Shown here: piece by piece, positions 15,954 through 24,268 of the stretch | How the letters are laid out: every line of letters begins with the position of its first letter | Numbering within the stretch: position 1 is the first letter of the stretch | From: Methylomonas rosea | GTDB taxonomy: Bacteria; Pseudomonadota; Gammaproteobacteria; Methylococcales; Methylomonadaceae | DNA length: 64,000 nucleotides | NCBI RefSeq assembly: GCF_024505055.1 | Contig: NZ_JANIBL010000011.1 | Coordinates: 24,452 to 88,451, forward strand | Reading direction: 5' to 3' | The notes under the pieces: generated by a model | What the model was told of the DNA's origin: nothing | The model's input: only the letters and a program-made list of their open reading frames with translations | The model's database searches: none | Made by a program: the position numbers and the translations under genes

Positions 15954-16647
15954 TGATGATGTACCCCGTGATTTGGTAGCCGAATAGAATTAAGCCGCCG
16001 GACATTAATAGAGTGTTGGTGGCTGCGGAAAAGGCGTAATAACTGCGATGACGGCGCCAAAAGTCCAGTGCGATCAAGATAAACAGCAGAGCTAGAAACT
16101 GGCCGATCTCTACGCCCACGTTAAACGCCAACAAGTTTTTCCAAAGCCCGGCCGCGGGCAGCGAAAAGTCCTGCAATTTGGTCGCCAAGCCAAAGCCGTG
16201 AAACAAGCCAAAAACCATCACCGCCCATTTCGTATTGGGCTGAAACCCCAATAGACGCTGAAAACCGCCCAGGTTGTCGAAGCCTTTATAGACAATCGAC
16301 AGGCCGATAATGGCGTCGATCAGAAACGGATTGACCGAGATGTGGCTCAACACGCCGCACAGCAGCGTCAAGCTATGCCCGAGGGTAAACAGGCTGACAT
16401 AGACCAGCACGTCGCGGGTGCGGAATAAGAAAAAAATCACCCCCAGCAAAAACAGCAAATGATCGTAGCCGGTGACCATGTGTTTGGCGCCGATATACAA
16501 AAACGGGCCGATGGCGACGCCTTGGTTGGTCAGCAAAAACCGCTCGGTATTGGCATCGACGCCGTGGGCAAAGGCGGTGGAGCTGAGCAGCATTAACAGG
16601 AGCGGTAAACCTGTCAGCCAGGTTTTTCGCAAGGTTGCGGGAGTCAT
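15946..16647 (-). CDS. HupE/UreJ-family membrane protein
   Basis: A 233-residue polytopic protein. A signal peptide ending in STAFA-HG is followed by about six membrane helices; conserved polar motifs within them include GYDHLLFLLG, TLGHSLTL and FGLFHGFGLA, the metal-binding signature of the family. HupE and UreJ proteins are putative nickel or cobalt permeases or accessory proteins of hydrogenase and urease. No hydrogenase gene is visible, but the nif block is next door and nitrogenase releases H2, so a link to an uptake hydrogenase is possible. The metal is not determined. Confidence 0.8.
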   Translation of the reverse strand: MTPATLRKTWLTGLPLLLMLLSSTAFAHGVDANTERFLLTNQGVAIGPFLYIGAKHMVTGYDHLLFLLGVIFFLFRTRDVLVYVSLFTLGHSLTLLCGVLSHISVNPFLIDAIIGLSIVYKGFDNLGGFQRLLGFQPNTKWAVMVFGLFHGFGLATKLQDFSLPAAGLWKNLLAFNVGVEIGQFLALLFILIALDFWRRHRSYYAFSAATNTLLMSGGLILFGYQITGYIING

Positions 16648-17031
16648 GTTTAAAAATTCCAGGTGTAATGGCGCCGAGTATAGTCGACTCGGATACTTGG
16701 GTTAAATAGCAAGCACAAGCAAGTGACAGCTTACCGCGTTTATTAAACGGGCCATTAAATTCCTTGGGCGCTGTTTTGATTGAATAATTACTAATTTTTT
16801 ATCCGTGTTGAACCTTTGCTAATTTCAGGTGATTTACAAGGTAATTGCCCTGCACGAAACGGCCGGTGTTAATCTGTTCCAGCCGATACGGGACGATACT
16901 TCTTAAAACAAACGGTTAACGCATATATGACGACAGGCCAATAAGTTAATACAGCATTACCCGACTAATAGTGCCGATTGATCGGCCACCAGTAGCCTTG
17001 TTCCAAGGCAAACCAAGCACCAAGGAAATTT
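16648..17031. other. Divergent intergenic region
   Basis: This 384-base gap lies between the hupE-like gene (minus) and the CSLREA gene (plus) and must hold both promoters. The central part is AT-rich (around 16760-16830). A ribosome binding site AAGGAA precedes the ATG at 17032. I see no gene, repeat or clear operator in it. Confidence 0.5.
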
Positions 17032-18810
17032 ATGAACAGTTCAAAAACCAGTCTATCCGGCAACCACATGGCTTTGGCTGTGTTATCCGCGCTGATAGCT
17101 TCGCCTGCCTGGGCCAACACGATCAACGTCACCAATTTACTTGATGTAGCCGCTGTGGCGGATGGCAGTTGCACACTGCGCGAGGCGGTCGGCAACGCGA
17201 ATAGCGATAGCGACACCACCGGCGGCGATTGTCCGGCCGGTGCGGGCGCCGATACCATCACCTTCGGCGTCAACGGCACTGCCGTGCTGAGCAGCACCCT
17301 GATCATCAGCGATGTCGATGGACTAACCCTTGATAGCTTGGGCCGCAGCGTCACGCTAAGTGGCGGTAACGCCGTGCGCGTGTTTTGGGTCACACCCGGC
17401 GCGGGCTTAACGTTAAAGAATCTGACCGTTGCCAACGGTTATGCGGACCCGCAGGGCGGCGGCGTGTATAACCAATTCGGTAACCTCACCGTGTTGAATA
17501 GCACTTTCGTCGGCAATACCGCCACCCGCACCGGCGGCGGTATTGCCAACTACTCGGATACCTCCCTAGCCAATCCCGGCGGCAATCTCACGGTCGTTAA
17601 CAGTACGTTCTCCGGCAACAGTTCGGTTTTCGGCGGTGCGATTAGAAACTCCGGTATTGCGGCGACGATTATCAACAGCACCATTGTCGGCAATAGAGTG
17701 CAGCTACCGGCTTGCCCGCCGGGCTTGTTTTGTTCACTGGAAGACAACGGCGGCGGCATCGAAAATCTTGGTACGCTGAATCTACATAACAGCATCGTCG
17801 CCGGCAACACGGCGACGGTGGGTGATGCCGACATCGGCGGTTCGCCAACGGCTGCCAGTTACAACTTGATTGGCTTTCCCGCTACCCTGTTTTACAGATG
17901 GAACGGGCTTGGCCCGATTGTGCCGGTACACGGCAGCAACGGCAACATTACCGGTGTCGATGCGAGCACATTGGTCGCAGCTACTTTGGCTAACAACGGC
18001 GGCCCGACCCAAACTTTGGCGCTAGTCCCTGGCAGCGCCGCCATTGATGCCGCTGATAACGCACTGTGCGCCACTGCGCCGGTGAGTAATTTGGACCAAC
18101 GCGGCGTGGCTCGTCCGCAAGGCCCGCAATGCGATATCGGTGCTTTCGAATTGGCAGCTGTACCTTCGGCGGATTTGGCGGTCACCGGCACAGCCAGTGC
18201 AGCGATGGTGCGCGACAGCCTGACCTGGACGATTGTGGTTAAAAATAACGGCACAGCCGATGCCTCGGGTGTGAAGTTAATCGATACCTTGCCGGCCTCC
18301 GGCTTGTCATCCATCTCCGCAACCGCATCGCAAGGTAATTGCAGTGCGCCGGTCAACGGTAAGATCACTTGTAATTTGGGTAGCCTGGCTAACACCGCCA
18401 GCGCCACGGTTAGCGTCAAAGCCATTCCCACTGCTGCGATTACGTTGAGTAATCAAGTGACTGTGCTTGCCGACCAAAACGACAGCCAGCCGCTAAATAA
18501 CACTGCTACGCAAACGGTCGCTGTTCAGCCGCTATTGTGCAACGGCTTGGTGCCAACTATCGTCGGTACCACAGGTGCGGATACGTTAGTCGGTAGCAAA
18601 CGCCGCGACATCATCCACGGTTTGAGCGGTAACGACACCATCAGCGGCGCTGCCGATAATGACATCATCTGCGGCGGCCTAGGCCAAGACACGCTGAAAG
18701 GCGATGCCGGTAACGACACCCTGAACGGCGAAGCAGGTACGGATAGCTGCGACGGCGGCGCCGGCACCGATACCGCGACTAACTGTGAGGCTAAAACCGG
18801 TATACCTTAG
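17032..18810 (+). CDS. Secreted CSLREA / beta-helix protein with calcium-binding-like repeats
   Basis: A 592-residue exported protein. A signal peptide ends at AWA (about residue 28). CTLREA (residues 47-52) is the CSLREA motif, followed by a right-handed beta-helix (about 90-340) of repeated N-S-T/F-x-G-N turns. NLDQRGVARPQG...CDIGAFE is the choice-of-anchor Q signature (about 350-375). A DUF11/CARDB-like Ig domain follows (about 385-500). The end (about 515-590) has GxxGxDxLxG nonapeptide-like repeats of the RTX type, likely binding Ca2+. Such proteins are surface or biofilm matrix proteins; the ligand is unknown. It is a single-gene unit. Confidence 0.82.
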   Translation: MNSSKTSLSGNHMALAVLSALIASPAWANTINVTNLLDVAAVADGSCTLREAVGNANSDSDTTGGDCPAGAGADTITFGVNGTAVLSSTLIISDVDGLTLDSLGRSVTLSGGNAVRVFWVTPGAGLTLKNLTVANGYADPQGGGVYNQFGNLTVLNSTFVGNTATRTGGGIANYSDTSLANPGGNLTVVNSTFSGNSSVFGGAIRNSGIAATIINSTIVGNRVQLPACPPGLFCSLEDNGGGIENLGTLNLHNSIVAGNTATVGDADIGGSPTAASYNLIGFPATLFYRWNGLGPIVPVHGSNGNITGVDASTLVAATLANNGGPTQTLALVPGSAAIDAADNALCATAPVSNLDQRGVARPQGPQCDIGAFELAAVPSADLAVTGTASAAMVRDSLTWTIVVKNNGTADASGVKLIDTLPASGLSSISATASQGNCSAPVNGKITCNLGSLANTASATVSVKAIPTAAITLSNQVTVLADQNDSQPLNNTATQTVAVQPLLCNGLVPTIVGTTGADTLVGSKRRDIIHGLSGNDTISGAADNDIICGGLGQDTLKGDAGNDTLNGEAGTDSCDGGAGTDTATNCEAKTGIP

Positions 18811-18842
18811 GGTAAGCCGGCGCTAAAAGAATAAAAATCGCA

Positions 18843-18864
18843 ATTATTCAGCGCGAAGCACAAC
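18843..18864. repeat. 22-bp exact repeat, copy 2
   Basis: This stretch is identical to 15108-15129. It lies 33 bases after the stop of the CSLREA gene and runs straight into a REP-like palindrome. Confidence 0.6.
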
Positions 18865-18868
18865 AGTT

Positions 18869-18990
18869 CCTCTCCAGCGGGAGAGGCAGGGTGAGGGGAA
18901 TCAAAATTAGGCACTTGCGAATTTAATTCTCCTCTCCCCAGCCCTCTCCTCCCGCACCCGCTGGGCATAAAGGACAGGGGTGAGGAGAGC
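18869..18990. repeat. REP-like palindromic repeat, copy 2
   Basis: CCTCTCC-agc-GGGAGAGG (18869-18886) is followed by GGGTGAGGGGAATCAAAA, then an inverted, longer arm with CCCCAGCCCTCTCC and GGGGTGAGGAGAG. It matches the copies near 11444 and 51280. Confidence 0.6.
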
Positions 18991-19042
18991 AAATCAGCAA
19001 CATAGGTTGGGTAAAACAACGGAAACCCAACAGAAACCATCA

Positions 19043-19065
19043 AAGCCGGCCTCTTTTGCCGGCTT
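19043..19065. terminator. Hairpin between convergent genes
   Basis: AAGCCGGC (19043-19050), loop CTCTTTT and GCCGGCTT (19058-19065) form a perfect 8-bp stem followed on the plus strand by ATTTCTT. It can end transcription of the CSLREA gene; the right arm overlaps the stop codon of the convergent lipoprotein gene. Confidence 0.6.
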
Positions 19066-19765
19066 ATTTCTTGGGGATGCCCGGATGCCGATTACCCAGA
19101 TGATCGATGTCGTCCAGGCTCATAATCGGCGAATACATCAGATCATTGATGTCGCTGGAGCGCTCCCAGCCCAATACCATCTGGCCGATGGCGCGTTTGG
19201 TCATTTTGATGAAGCGCGATTCCAGTTGTTGGCGGCTACCGAGCGAATTTTCCGGTTCAGAGTGCATGCGCGCGGCGGAAATCACCGAGCAGCGGCGAAC
19301 TGTGTCGTGATAAGAAAACTGGAAACGAAAATTTCGAGCCCGGCTGTTGATGTCGCGGTTAGTCAGAAAAATAAAATAGGTGCTGCTGTCTGCTTCCGGC
19401 AAACGCTGCATCACGGTCTTGGCCTGTTCGAAAATATCTTCCGCTGCGTATTGCTGACCGCCCTGCATCGGCATCAGGCCTTGCGTGCCCATAGCCACTA
19501 TGCCCTTAACCCACAGACCGAATTCCTTACTCAAATCTCTGCTCATTTGCGCCGCAACATCTTCCGAAAAATCATTCAGTGGAATCAGATAAACATTCAC
19601 GGGGCCGGTTTTTTCGGTGGCGGCCGGTGGGTAGAGCGAGGCGGTTGACAGGGATTTTGGAGCGGGGGCTGGGTCGGCTAAGGCTAATGGCTGGGTATAT
19701 TGAGAGTTTGTTGTGCAGCCGGTCAGGGCAACCAACAAAAAAATCGTCATTGATAGATGTTTCAT
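19064..19765 (-). CDS. Lipoprotein resembling an inactive archaemetzincin
   Basis: A 233-residue lipoprotein. I start it at 19765, giving a signal peptide with lipobox LTGC (Cys at residue 17); the frame is open to 19882, but that extension has no signal sequence. The C-terminal half has the order of conserved blocks I expect in archaemetzincin-like proteases: FIFLTNRDI, a strand with SVISAARM, a helix, then LMYSPIMSLDDID, which looks like the Met-turn. The zinc site HExxH is replaced by RAIGQ, so it is probably not a protease. The family assignment is an inference from motif order. The function is unknown. Confidence 0.55.
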   Translation of the reverse strand: MKHLSMTIFLLVALTGCTTNSQYTQPLALADPAPAPKSLSTASLYPPAATEKTGPVNVYLIPLNDFSEDVAAQMSRDLSKEFGLWVKGIVAMGTQGLMPMQGGQQYAAEDIFEQAKTVMQRLPEADSSTYFIFLTNRDINSRARNFRFQFSYHDTVRRCSVISAARMHSEPENSLGSRQQLESRFIKMTKRAIGQMVLGWERSSDINDLMYSPIMSLDDIDHLGNRHPGIPKK

Positions 19766-19881
19766 TCGGATTGTCCTGAGTCTACATATGCTGAATTGTC
19801 GGCGTTTAAGGGGCGCTTGATTACTAATGGTTGCGGCAATGTAAATACAGCCATTGGCATCAGGCAAATAGCAATTTTTCA

Positions 19882-20112
19882 TTACAGGGTCTTGCGTTCC
19901 AGGGGCACGGTATCTTCTCGGCCATCATTCATAAAATCGTCGGGCAATGCGACCAAGGTGTCGAATATTGTGGCAGCGCTGGCGGGCGTTTCTCGTAAGA
20001 CGATCTCATCACCCCGGCGAAATATTTCCACCCTGGCAGTGTTGAAACGAAATTCCTTGGGTAGCAGTACCATCTGGCTATTGCCGGATTGAAAAACTCG
20101 GGTGTAGGCCAT
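19882..20112 (-). CDS. AbrB/MazE-type antitoxin-like protein (VapB family)
   Basis: A 76-residue protein whose first 45 residues form a swapped-hairpin AbrB DNA-binding domain (RVFQSGNSQMVLLPKEF, then VEIFRRGDEIVLRE). The tail (about 46-76) is acidic and would normally wrap around a PIN-domain VapC toxin. No vapC follows: downstream on the same strand is the lipoprotein gene after 116 bases, and no PIN-domain frame is visible in the window. It is therefore a solitary antitoxin or regulator. It is divergent from the DUF262-HipA pair, whose promoter region it adjoins. Confidence 0.8.
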   Translation of the reverse strand: MAYTRVFQSGNSQMVLLPKEFRFNTARVEIFRRGDEIVLRETPASAATIFDTLVALPDDFMNDGREDTVPLERKTL

Positions 20113-20438
20113 CTAGTTCCCCTAATGGATTGTTACGCGAAGTATATAAGTTTTGAGGCATGCGTAAATATTGCGTGCGAATAGCATCTCAATCTGGTGA
20201 AGCCAGAAGAACAGCGTCTCATGTTCTTGTTAAATGGCGTGATTTATTGCACGTCTACCTAGTGTCCGGGCGCAATACCCGCTAGTATCGGTCCAACAAA
20301 GTAACAGGTGGTTTTGAATATGACTATTACTGAACTACATCAACCAATCTCACGGATTAGATGGACTCAATGATCGATAATAGATTAAAAGGATGGACAA
20401 AGCCTTTTGAGGCTCAAATTCGCATTAGAACTTAATAA
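20113..20438. other. Divergent intergenic region with imperfect palindrome and tiny frames
   Basis: This 326-base gap separates the antitoxin gene (minus) from the DUF262 gene (plus). An imperfect palindrome bounded by CTAG (20259-20285, core CCGGGcgcaataCCCG) could be an operator. Two tiny frames, 20320-20373 (17 codons) and 20370-20435 (21 codons), overlap as ATGA and end just before the DUF262 start. They may be leader peptides or the remnant of a lost gene; I do not call them genes. Confidence 0.4.
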
Positions 20439-22094
20439 ATGGCAACTACTAATCATATGCAAGCTCCAGAACCCTTGGAACGTCGCCCAGAGGCCAGGGC
20501 ATTCAAAATCGAAGATTTAATGGCTGAGGTTCGTTTGGGGCGAGTTCGTATCCCGTCTTTTCAAAGACCGTTGAGTTGGGGTCGGAAAGACGCAAGTAAA
20601 TTGATTGATAGCCTTTATCGTGGTTATCCAGTAGGTACTTTATTATTTTGGGAGACAACTGCGCAAACTAGTGAAATGCGCTTTGGGTCTGTCAATATCA
20701 ATGCTGCAGAACGTACGGATGCGTGGTGGGTGGTGGACGGTCAGCAGCGTATTGTCTCATTGGCGAGAGTGCTCTTAGCTTCTGAAGCGAATAGCGATGC
20801 TTTCGCGCTTTATTTCGACTTGGATCGAATCGAGTTTGTCTCGCCACCGTCGGTGTCCGCGCGAAGCTTAGATCCGACTCGCTGGCTACCTATGACTGAG
20901 GTACTGGACTCAGAGTACCTTTTTCAGTGGCTGATGGCAAAGTCATCTATTAACAAAGTCCGCCGTGATCGGGCATTTCAATTGGGCAAACGAATACGTG
21001 AATATGAAATCCCAGCTTATATTGTTCGAACGGATAGCGAAGAAATTCTTAGAGAAGTGTTCAGCCGTGTGAACTCCACGGGTAAACGGCTGGAAGCATC
21101 CCAGGTTTTCGATGCTTTGCATGGTGCAAGATCTCGTTCGAGACCGGCAACAATCACGGATATTGTTACGGAATTAGAAGCCCTTGGTTTTGGTCGTGTT
21201 GAGGAAAAGACGTTATACAAGCTGTTACGGGTTCTTAAAGGCGCTCCGGTTATTCAAGGTGGAAACGATGGTCCATTGCGTTTGACATCTAACGAGGCTG
21301 AGCAAGCCTATCAGCAAACGGCGGAAGCAGCGAAACGGGTTATTCAGTTTCTAAAGGAGGAGAGTGGCATTCCCCATTATGAGTTGCTTCCGTATAAACA
21401 ACCTGTAGTTACATTAGGTAAGTTTTTTAGCTATCACCCTAGCGCAAATGCCCGCTCACGCGATTTACTGGCACGCTGGCTGTGGCGCGGTGCACTGAAC
21501 GGTTCGCATCAAGGAGACACTGCTTCTACCCGAAAAGCACTTGATCGCATTGACCCGGACAATGAAGAACTGTCGGTCCAGCACATGTTGGAAATGGTTG
21601 ATCGAAAGCCCGATAAATATCCATCTGCGGCAGAGCCCTTCAATTTTCGCTATTCGGTAAGTAAGCTTCAGGCACTTGCTCTAATGGCACTTGGTCCGCG
21701 CGATCTCGAAAGCGGAACATTTCTGCAGCTAGAAGCACTTTTGATTAACGGTTTGAATGACCAAGAAACGCTTTTTACTCGGGTATTTGCCAATAGAACG
21801 GCAACTCAAAACGAATTACATACTTCTGTCGCTAATAGGTTGGCTCATCCGCCCCGTAACGGAGGACTGCGCCGAATACTACTAAATGTCAGCAATCCGC
21901 ATATACTGGCATCGCACGGCATAACAGATATTGCCATGCAAGTCTTGCATGAGGGGAATACGGCGCAATTTCTTCAATTACGTGCGGAACAGCTACAGCT
22001 TCATTTTGACCGATTTTTCCAACAACGTACTCGCTGGGACGAGCCTGACCGCCCCTCTCTGTCTTCACTGTTTGTCTCGGACGAGGAGGAATAA
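20439..22094 (+). CDS. DUF262 protein (ParB/Srx-fold, GmrS-like)
   Basis: A 551-residue protein. Residues about 20-240 form a DUF262 domain: RIPSFQRPLSWG, then the hallmark WWVVDGQQR near residue 100 and FSRVNSTGKRLEASQVF near residue 210. DUF262 proteins are found in GmrSD/BrxU-type restriction enzymes, where this domain binds and hydrolyses nucleotides. The usual DUF1524 HNH nuclease half is missing: the last 300 residues are helical and unrecognised, ending in an acidic tail. The stop abuts the ATG of hipA, so the two are translated together. Base composition is lower in GC than the flanks, which suggests transfer. A defence or toxin-antitoxin role is inferred. Confidence 0.78.
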   Translation: MATTNHMQAPEPLERRPEARAFKIEDLMAEVRLGRVRIPSFQRPLSWGRKDASKLIDSLYRGYPVGTLLFWETTAQTSEMRFGSVNINAAERTDAWWVVDGQQRIVSLARVLLASEANSDAFALYFDLDRIEFVSPPSVSARSLDPTRWLPMTEVLDSEYLFQWLMAKSSINKVRRDRAFQLGKRIREYEIPAYIVRTDSEEILREVFSRVNSTGKRLEASQVFDALHGARSRSRPATITDIVTELEALGFGRVEEKTLYKLLRVLKGAPVIQGGNDGPLRLTSNEAEQAYQQTAEAAKRVIQFLKEESGIPHYELLPYKQPVVTLGKFFSYHPSANARSRDLLARWLWRGALNGSHQGDTASTRKALDRIDPDNEELSVQHMLEMVDRKPDKYPSAAEPFNFRYSVSKLQALALMALGPRDLESGTFLQLEALLINGLNDQETLFTRVFANRTATQNELHTSVANRLAHPPRNGGLRRILLNVSNPHILASHGITDIAMQVLHEGNTAQFLQLRAEQLQLHFDRFFQQRTRWDEPDRPSLSSLFVSDEEE

Positions 22095-23309
22095 ATGGAA
22101 TTTGCCAATACTTTACGGGTTTTATTACACGACATACCTATCGGTACGCTAAGCCTAAACCGCAACGACGGAGGTGAATTCAGATTGCTAGAGTCCTACA
22201 AACACGCGTATCCGCGTCCAGTTCTAGGGCAACAGTTTCTCGATAATTTGGAACAGGTTTATAGTAGCCGCTCCCGGGTGCCTCCGTGGTTTTCGAATCT
22301 GTTGCCGGAGGGACCTCTTCGAGAATTGGTGGCTAAACAAGCCGGTGTCGCCTCAACTCGTGAGTTTTTTCTACTGCATCGTTTGGGGGAAGATTTGCCC
22401 GGTGCCGTTAGGATTATCTCTGATGATGTTTCCATTGAACCCCTAACTGAGCTTGATGAGCAGTTGCTGGTGCCCGACCCGACTGGGGCATGGCATTTTT
22501 CCTTGGCCGGAGTTCAGCTCAAATTTTCTGCCCGCCGCAACGATAGGGGGCTTACCATTCCTGTTAGCGGTCAAGGTGGCGACTGGATCCTCAAGTTACC
22601 TGATTCCCGCTATCCCAAAGTACCAGAAAACGAATACGCGACTATGCTTTGGGCCAAGGCTAGTGGCATCGATATTCCCGAGCTCGAATTGGTCAATTTA
22701 AGTCACATATCCGGACTTCCAAGCGACATTGGTAAGTTCTCGGAAAATTTTGCTTTGGCTGTTCGTCGCTTTGATAGGCCGGCTGCCGATCAGCGGGTCC
22801 ATATGGAAGACTTGGCTCAAATTCTTGGTTTATATCCTGAAGAGAAATACCTAAAATATAACTACGAAACATTAGCCAAGTTGATTTTGGTTTTAACCGG
22901 AGGGCTAGATGAATTCATTCGCCGTTTGGTTTTCATAATAGTATCCGGCAATGGAGATGCTCACCATAAGAATTGGAGTTTGCTCTATCCTGATGGCGTT
23001 AAGGCCAAACTTTCACCTGCCTATGATTTACTCTCCACTATTCAATACATGCCAAATGATCAACTAGCTCTGAACTTCGCAAAATCCAAGCGATTCGAAG
23101 ACGTTGGAATTGAGTCTTTTCGGCGTATGGCCCGGAAACTAGGTGAAGATGAGCTGCGAATGGTCGAGCTAGTGCATGCTTCGCTGGATGCGGTCCTAAG
23201 TGCCTGGCAAAATTTTAACGGTGATTTTGGTTACGATTTCAGTCAACGAGATATTATTGAAAGTCATTTCATGCAAATACCGTTGGTGGAAATCAGTAAG
23301 CACTTCTGA
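22095..23309 (+). CDS. hipA: HipA-family Ser/Thr kinase
   Basis: A 404-residue kinase of the HipA toxin family. The N-terminal subdomain is followed by the phosphate-loop motif LAGVQLKFS (about residue 140), a conserved RRFDR block, the catalytic loop SGNGDAHHKN and the Mg2+-binding AYDLL. All key residues look intact, so it should be active. E. coli HipA phosphorylates glutamyl-tRNA synthetase; the target here is unknown. The normal partner HipB, a small HTH antitoxin, is absent. Instead the gene follows a DUF262 gene with no gap (TAA then ATG, site GAGGAGGA). This pairing is unusual and may replace HipB control. Low GC fits horizontal transfer. Confidence 0.88.
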   Translation: MEFANTLRVLLHDIPIGTLSLNRNDGGEFRLLESYKHAYPRPVLGQQFLDNLEQVYSSRSRVPPWFSNLLPEGPLRELVAKQAGVASTREFFLLHRLGEDLPGAVRIISDDVSIEPLTELDEQLLVPDPTGAWHFSLAGVQLKFSARRNDRGLTIPVSGQGGDWILKLPDSRYPKVPENEYATMLWAKASGIDIPELELVNLSHISGLPSDIGKFSENFALAVRRFDRPAADQRVHMEDLAQILGLYPEEKYLKYNYETLAKLILVLTGGLDEFIRRLVFIIVSGNGDAHHKNWSLLYPDGVKAKLSPAYDLLSTIQYMPNDQLALNFAKSKRFEDVGIESFRRMARKLGEDELRMVELVHASLDAVLSAWQNFNGDFGYDFSQRDIIESHFMQIPLVEISKHF

Positions 23310-23464
23310 GTCCAGAGAGGCCCAGCTGGCAGAAGTTTGCTTCTGTATATGGTCCTTCCAAAATTTATTTCGTCGAATCTATCCAATGCGTCGAAATATT
23401 CAGAGATATCGATTTCTCCTTTTAAAAGCTTTAGCCTATTCGGCGGTTTCGGAAAATAGAGGTA

Positions 23465-23501
23465 GCCTGGACGCGCCGAAAACGGCTCAGCGCGTCCAGG
23501 C
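23465..23501 (-). terminator. Terminator hairpin after ppa
   Basis: GCCTGGACGCGC (23465-23476) and GCGCGTCCAGGC (23490-23501) form a perfect 12-bp stem with a 13-base loop. It lies 11 bases beyond the ppa stop on the minus strand and is followed there by a T-richer stretch (TCTATTTT). It may also end transcription from hipA. Confidence 0.75.
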
Positions 23502-23511
23502 CCAGACAACC

Positions 23512-24135
23512 CTATTCGTTGTCCTGACAGCCGAAGTGATATTGATAATCCGCGATTGCGCGTCTGATGACCTCATGTGCCTCTTCGCGGCCGTAGACAT
23601 GAGTAATTTCACAGACGCTTTTTTCGCTGGGTAGATGTTTGTAGGTCAGGAAGTAATGCTTCAAGCGGTTGATATACGATTCCGGGCAGTCGGAGACGTC
23701 GCGCCATTGCCGGTAGAATTCGTCGCCTTTCATCACAGCGATGATTTTGTCGTCGGCCTCGCCGCCATCCAGTAACCGAAAACCGCCGATCGGAATGGCC
23801 TGCAACAGGATGTCGCCATGGGTCACGCTGCGTTCGCTTAATACGCAAATGTCCAGCGGGTCGCCGTCGCCCTTGCTGACCGGTTTGCCGGATTGGGTGG
23901 CAGCGTACTCGGCGATTTTTTCCGCGCAATAACTGCGCGGAATGAATCCGTAGAGAGTCGGAATCATGTTGGAGAATTTTTGCGGCCGGTCGATTTTCAG
24001 ATAGCCGCTATCTTTATCTATTTCGTATTTCACCGTGTCGGATGGGACGATTTCTATGAAAGCGGTGACTATATCCGGGGTGTTGTCGCCGGGTGAGATG
24101 CCATGCCAGGGGTGGGCTTTGTGTTTTATATTCAT
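23512..24135 (-). CDS. ppa: Inorganic pyrophosphatase, family I
   Basis: A 207-residue soluble enzyme that hydrolyses pyrophosphate to two phosphates. The Mg2+-binding signature DGDPLDICVL is intact, with a further Asp in DDKIIAV and Lys/Tyr in the region after it. It is about 30 residues longer than the E. coli enzyme, with an extended C-terminus (REEAHEVIRRAIADY...). It is a single-gene unit with a strong hairpin behind it. If the gene at 36253 is a PPi-using PEP carboxykinase, this enzyme competes for the same PPi pool. Confidence 0.92.
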   Translation of the reverse strand: MNIKHKAHPWHGISPGDNTPDIVTAFIEIVPSDTVKYEIDKDSGYLKIDRPQKFSNMIPTLYGFIPRSYCAEKIAEYAATQSGKPVSKGDGDPLDICVLSERSVTHGDILLQAIPIGGFRLLDGGEADDKIIAVMKGDEFYRQWRDVSDCPESYINRLKHYFLTYKHLPSEKSVCEITHVYGREEAHEVIRRAIADYQYHFGCQDNE

Positions 24136-24268
24136 CTAAGATTCAGGGGCTTTGGGGAATAAGGTTATAAGGATATTTACCAGGACGGGGGCAATGCGCA
24201 AGCCAATCAAGCCTAATACTAGTATCTGATCGGGCTTGCGGTAAATGCCTTGAGTTTGTTTATCGAAA

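Noticed and set aside
24197..24240. CGCAAGCC / GGCTTGCG inverted repeat as a terminator
   Set aside because: The loop is 28 bases and no T-run follows on either strand.
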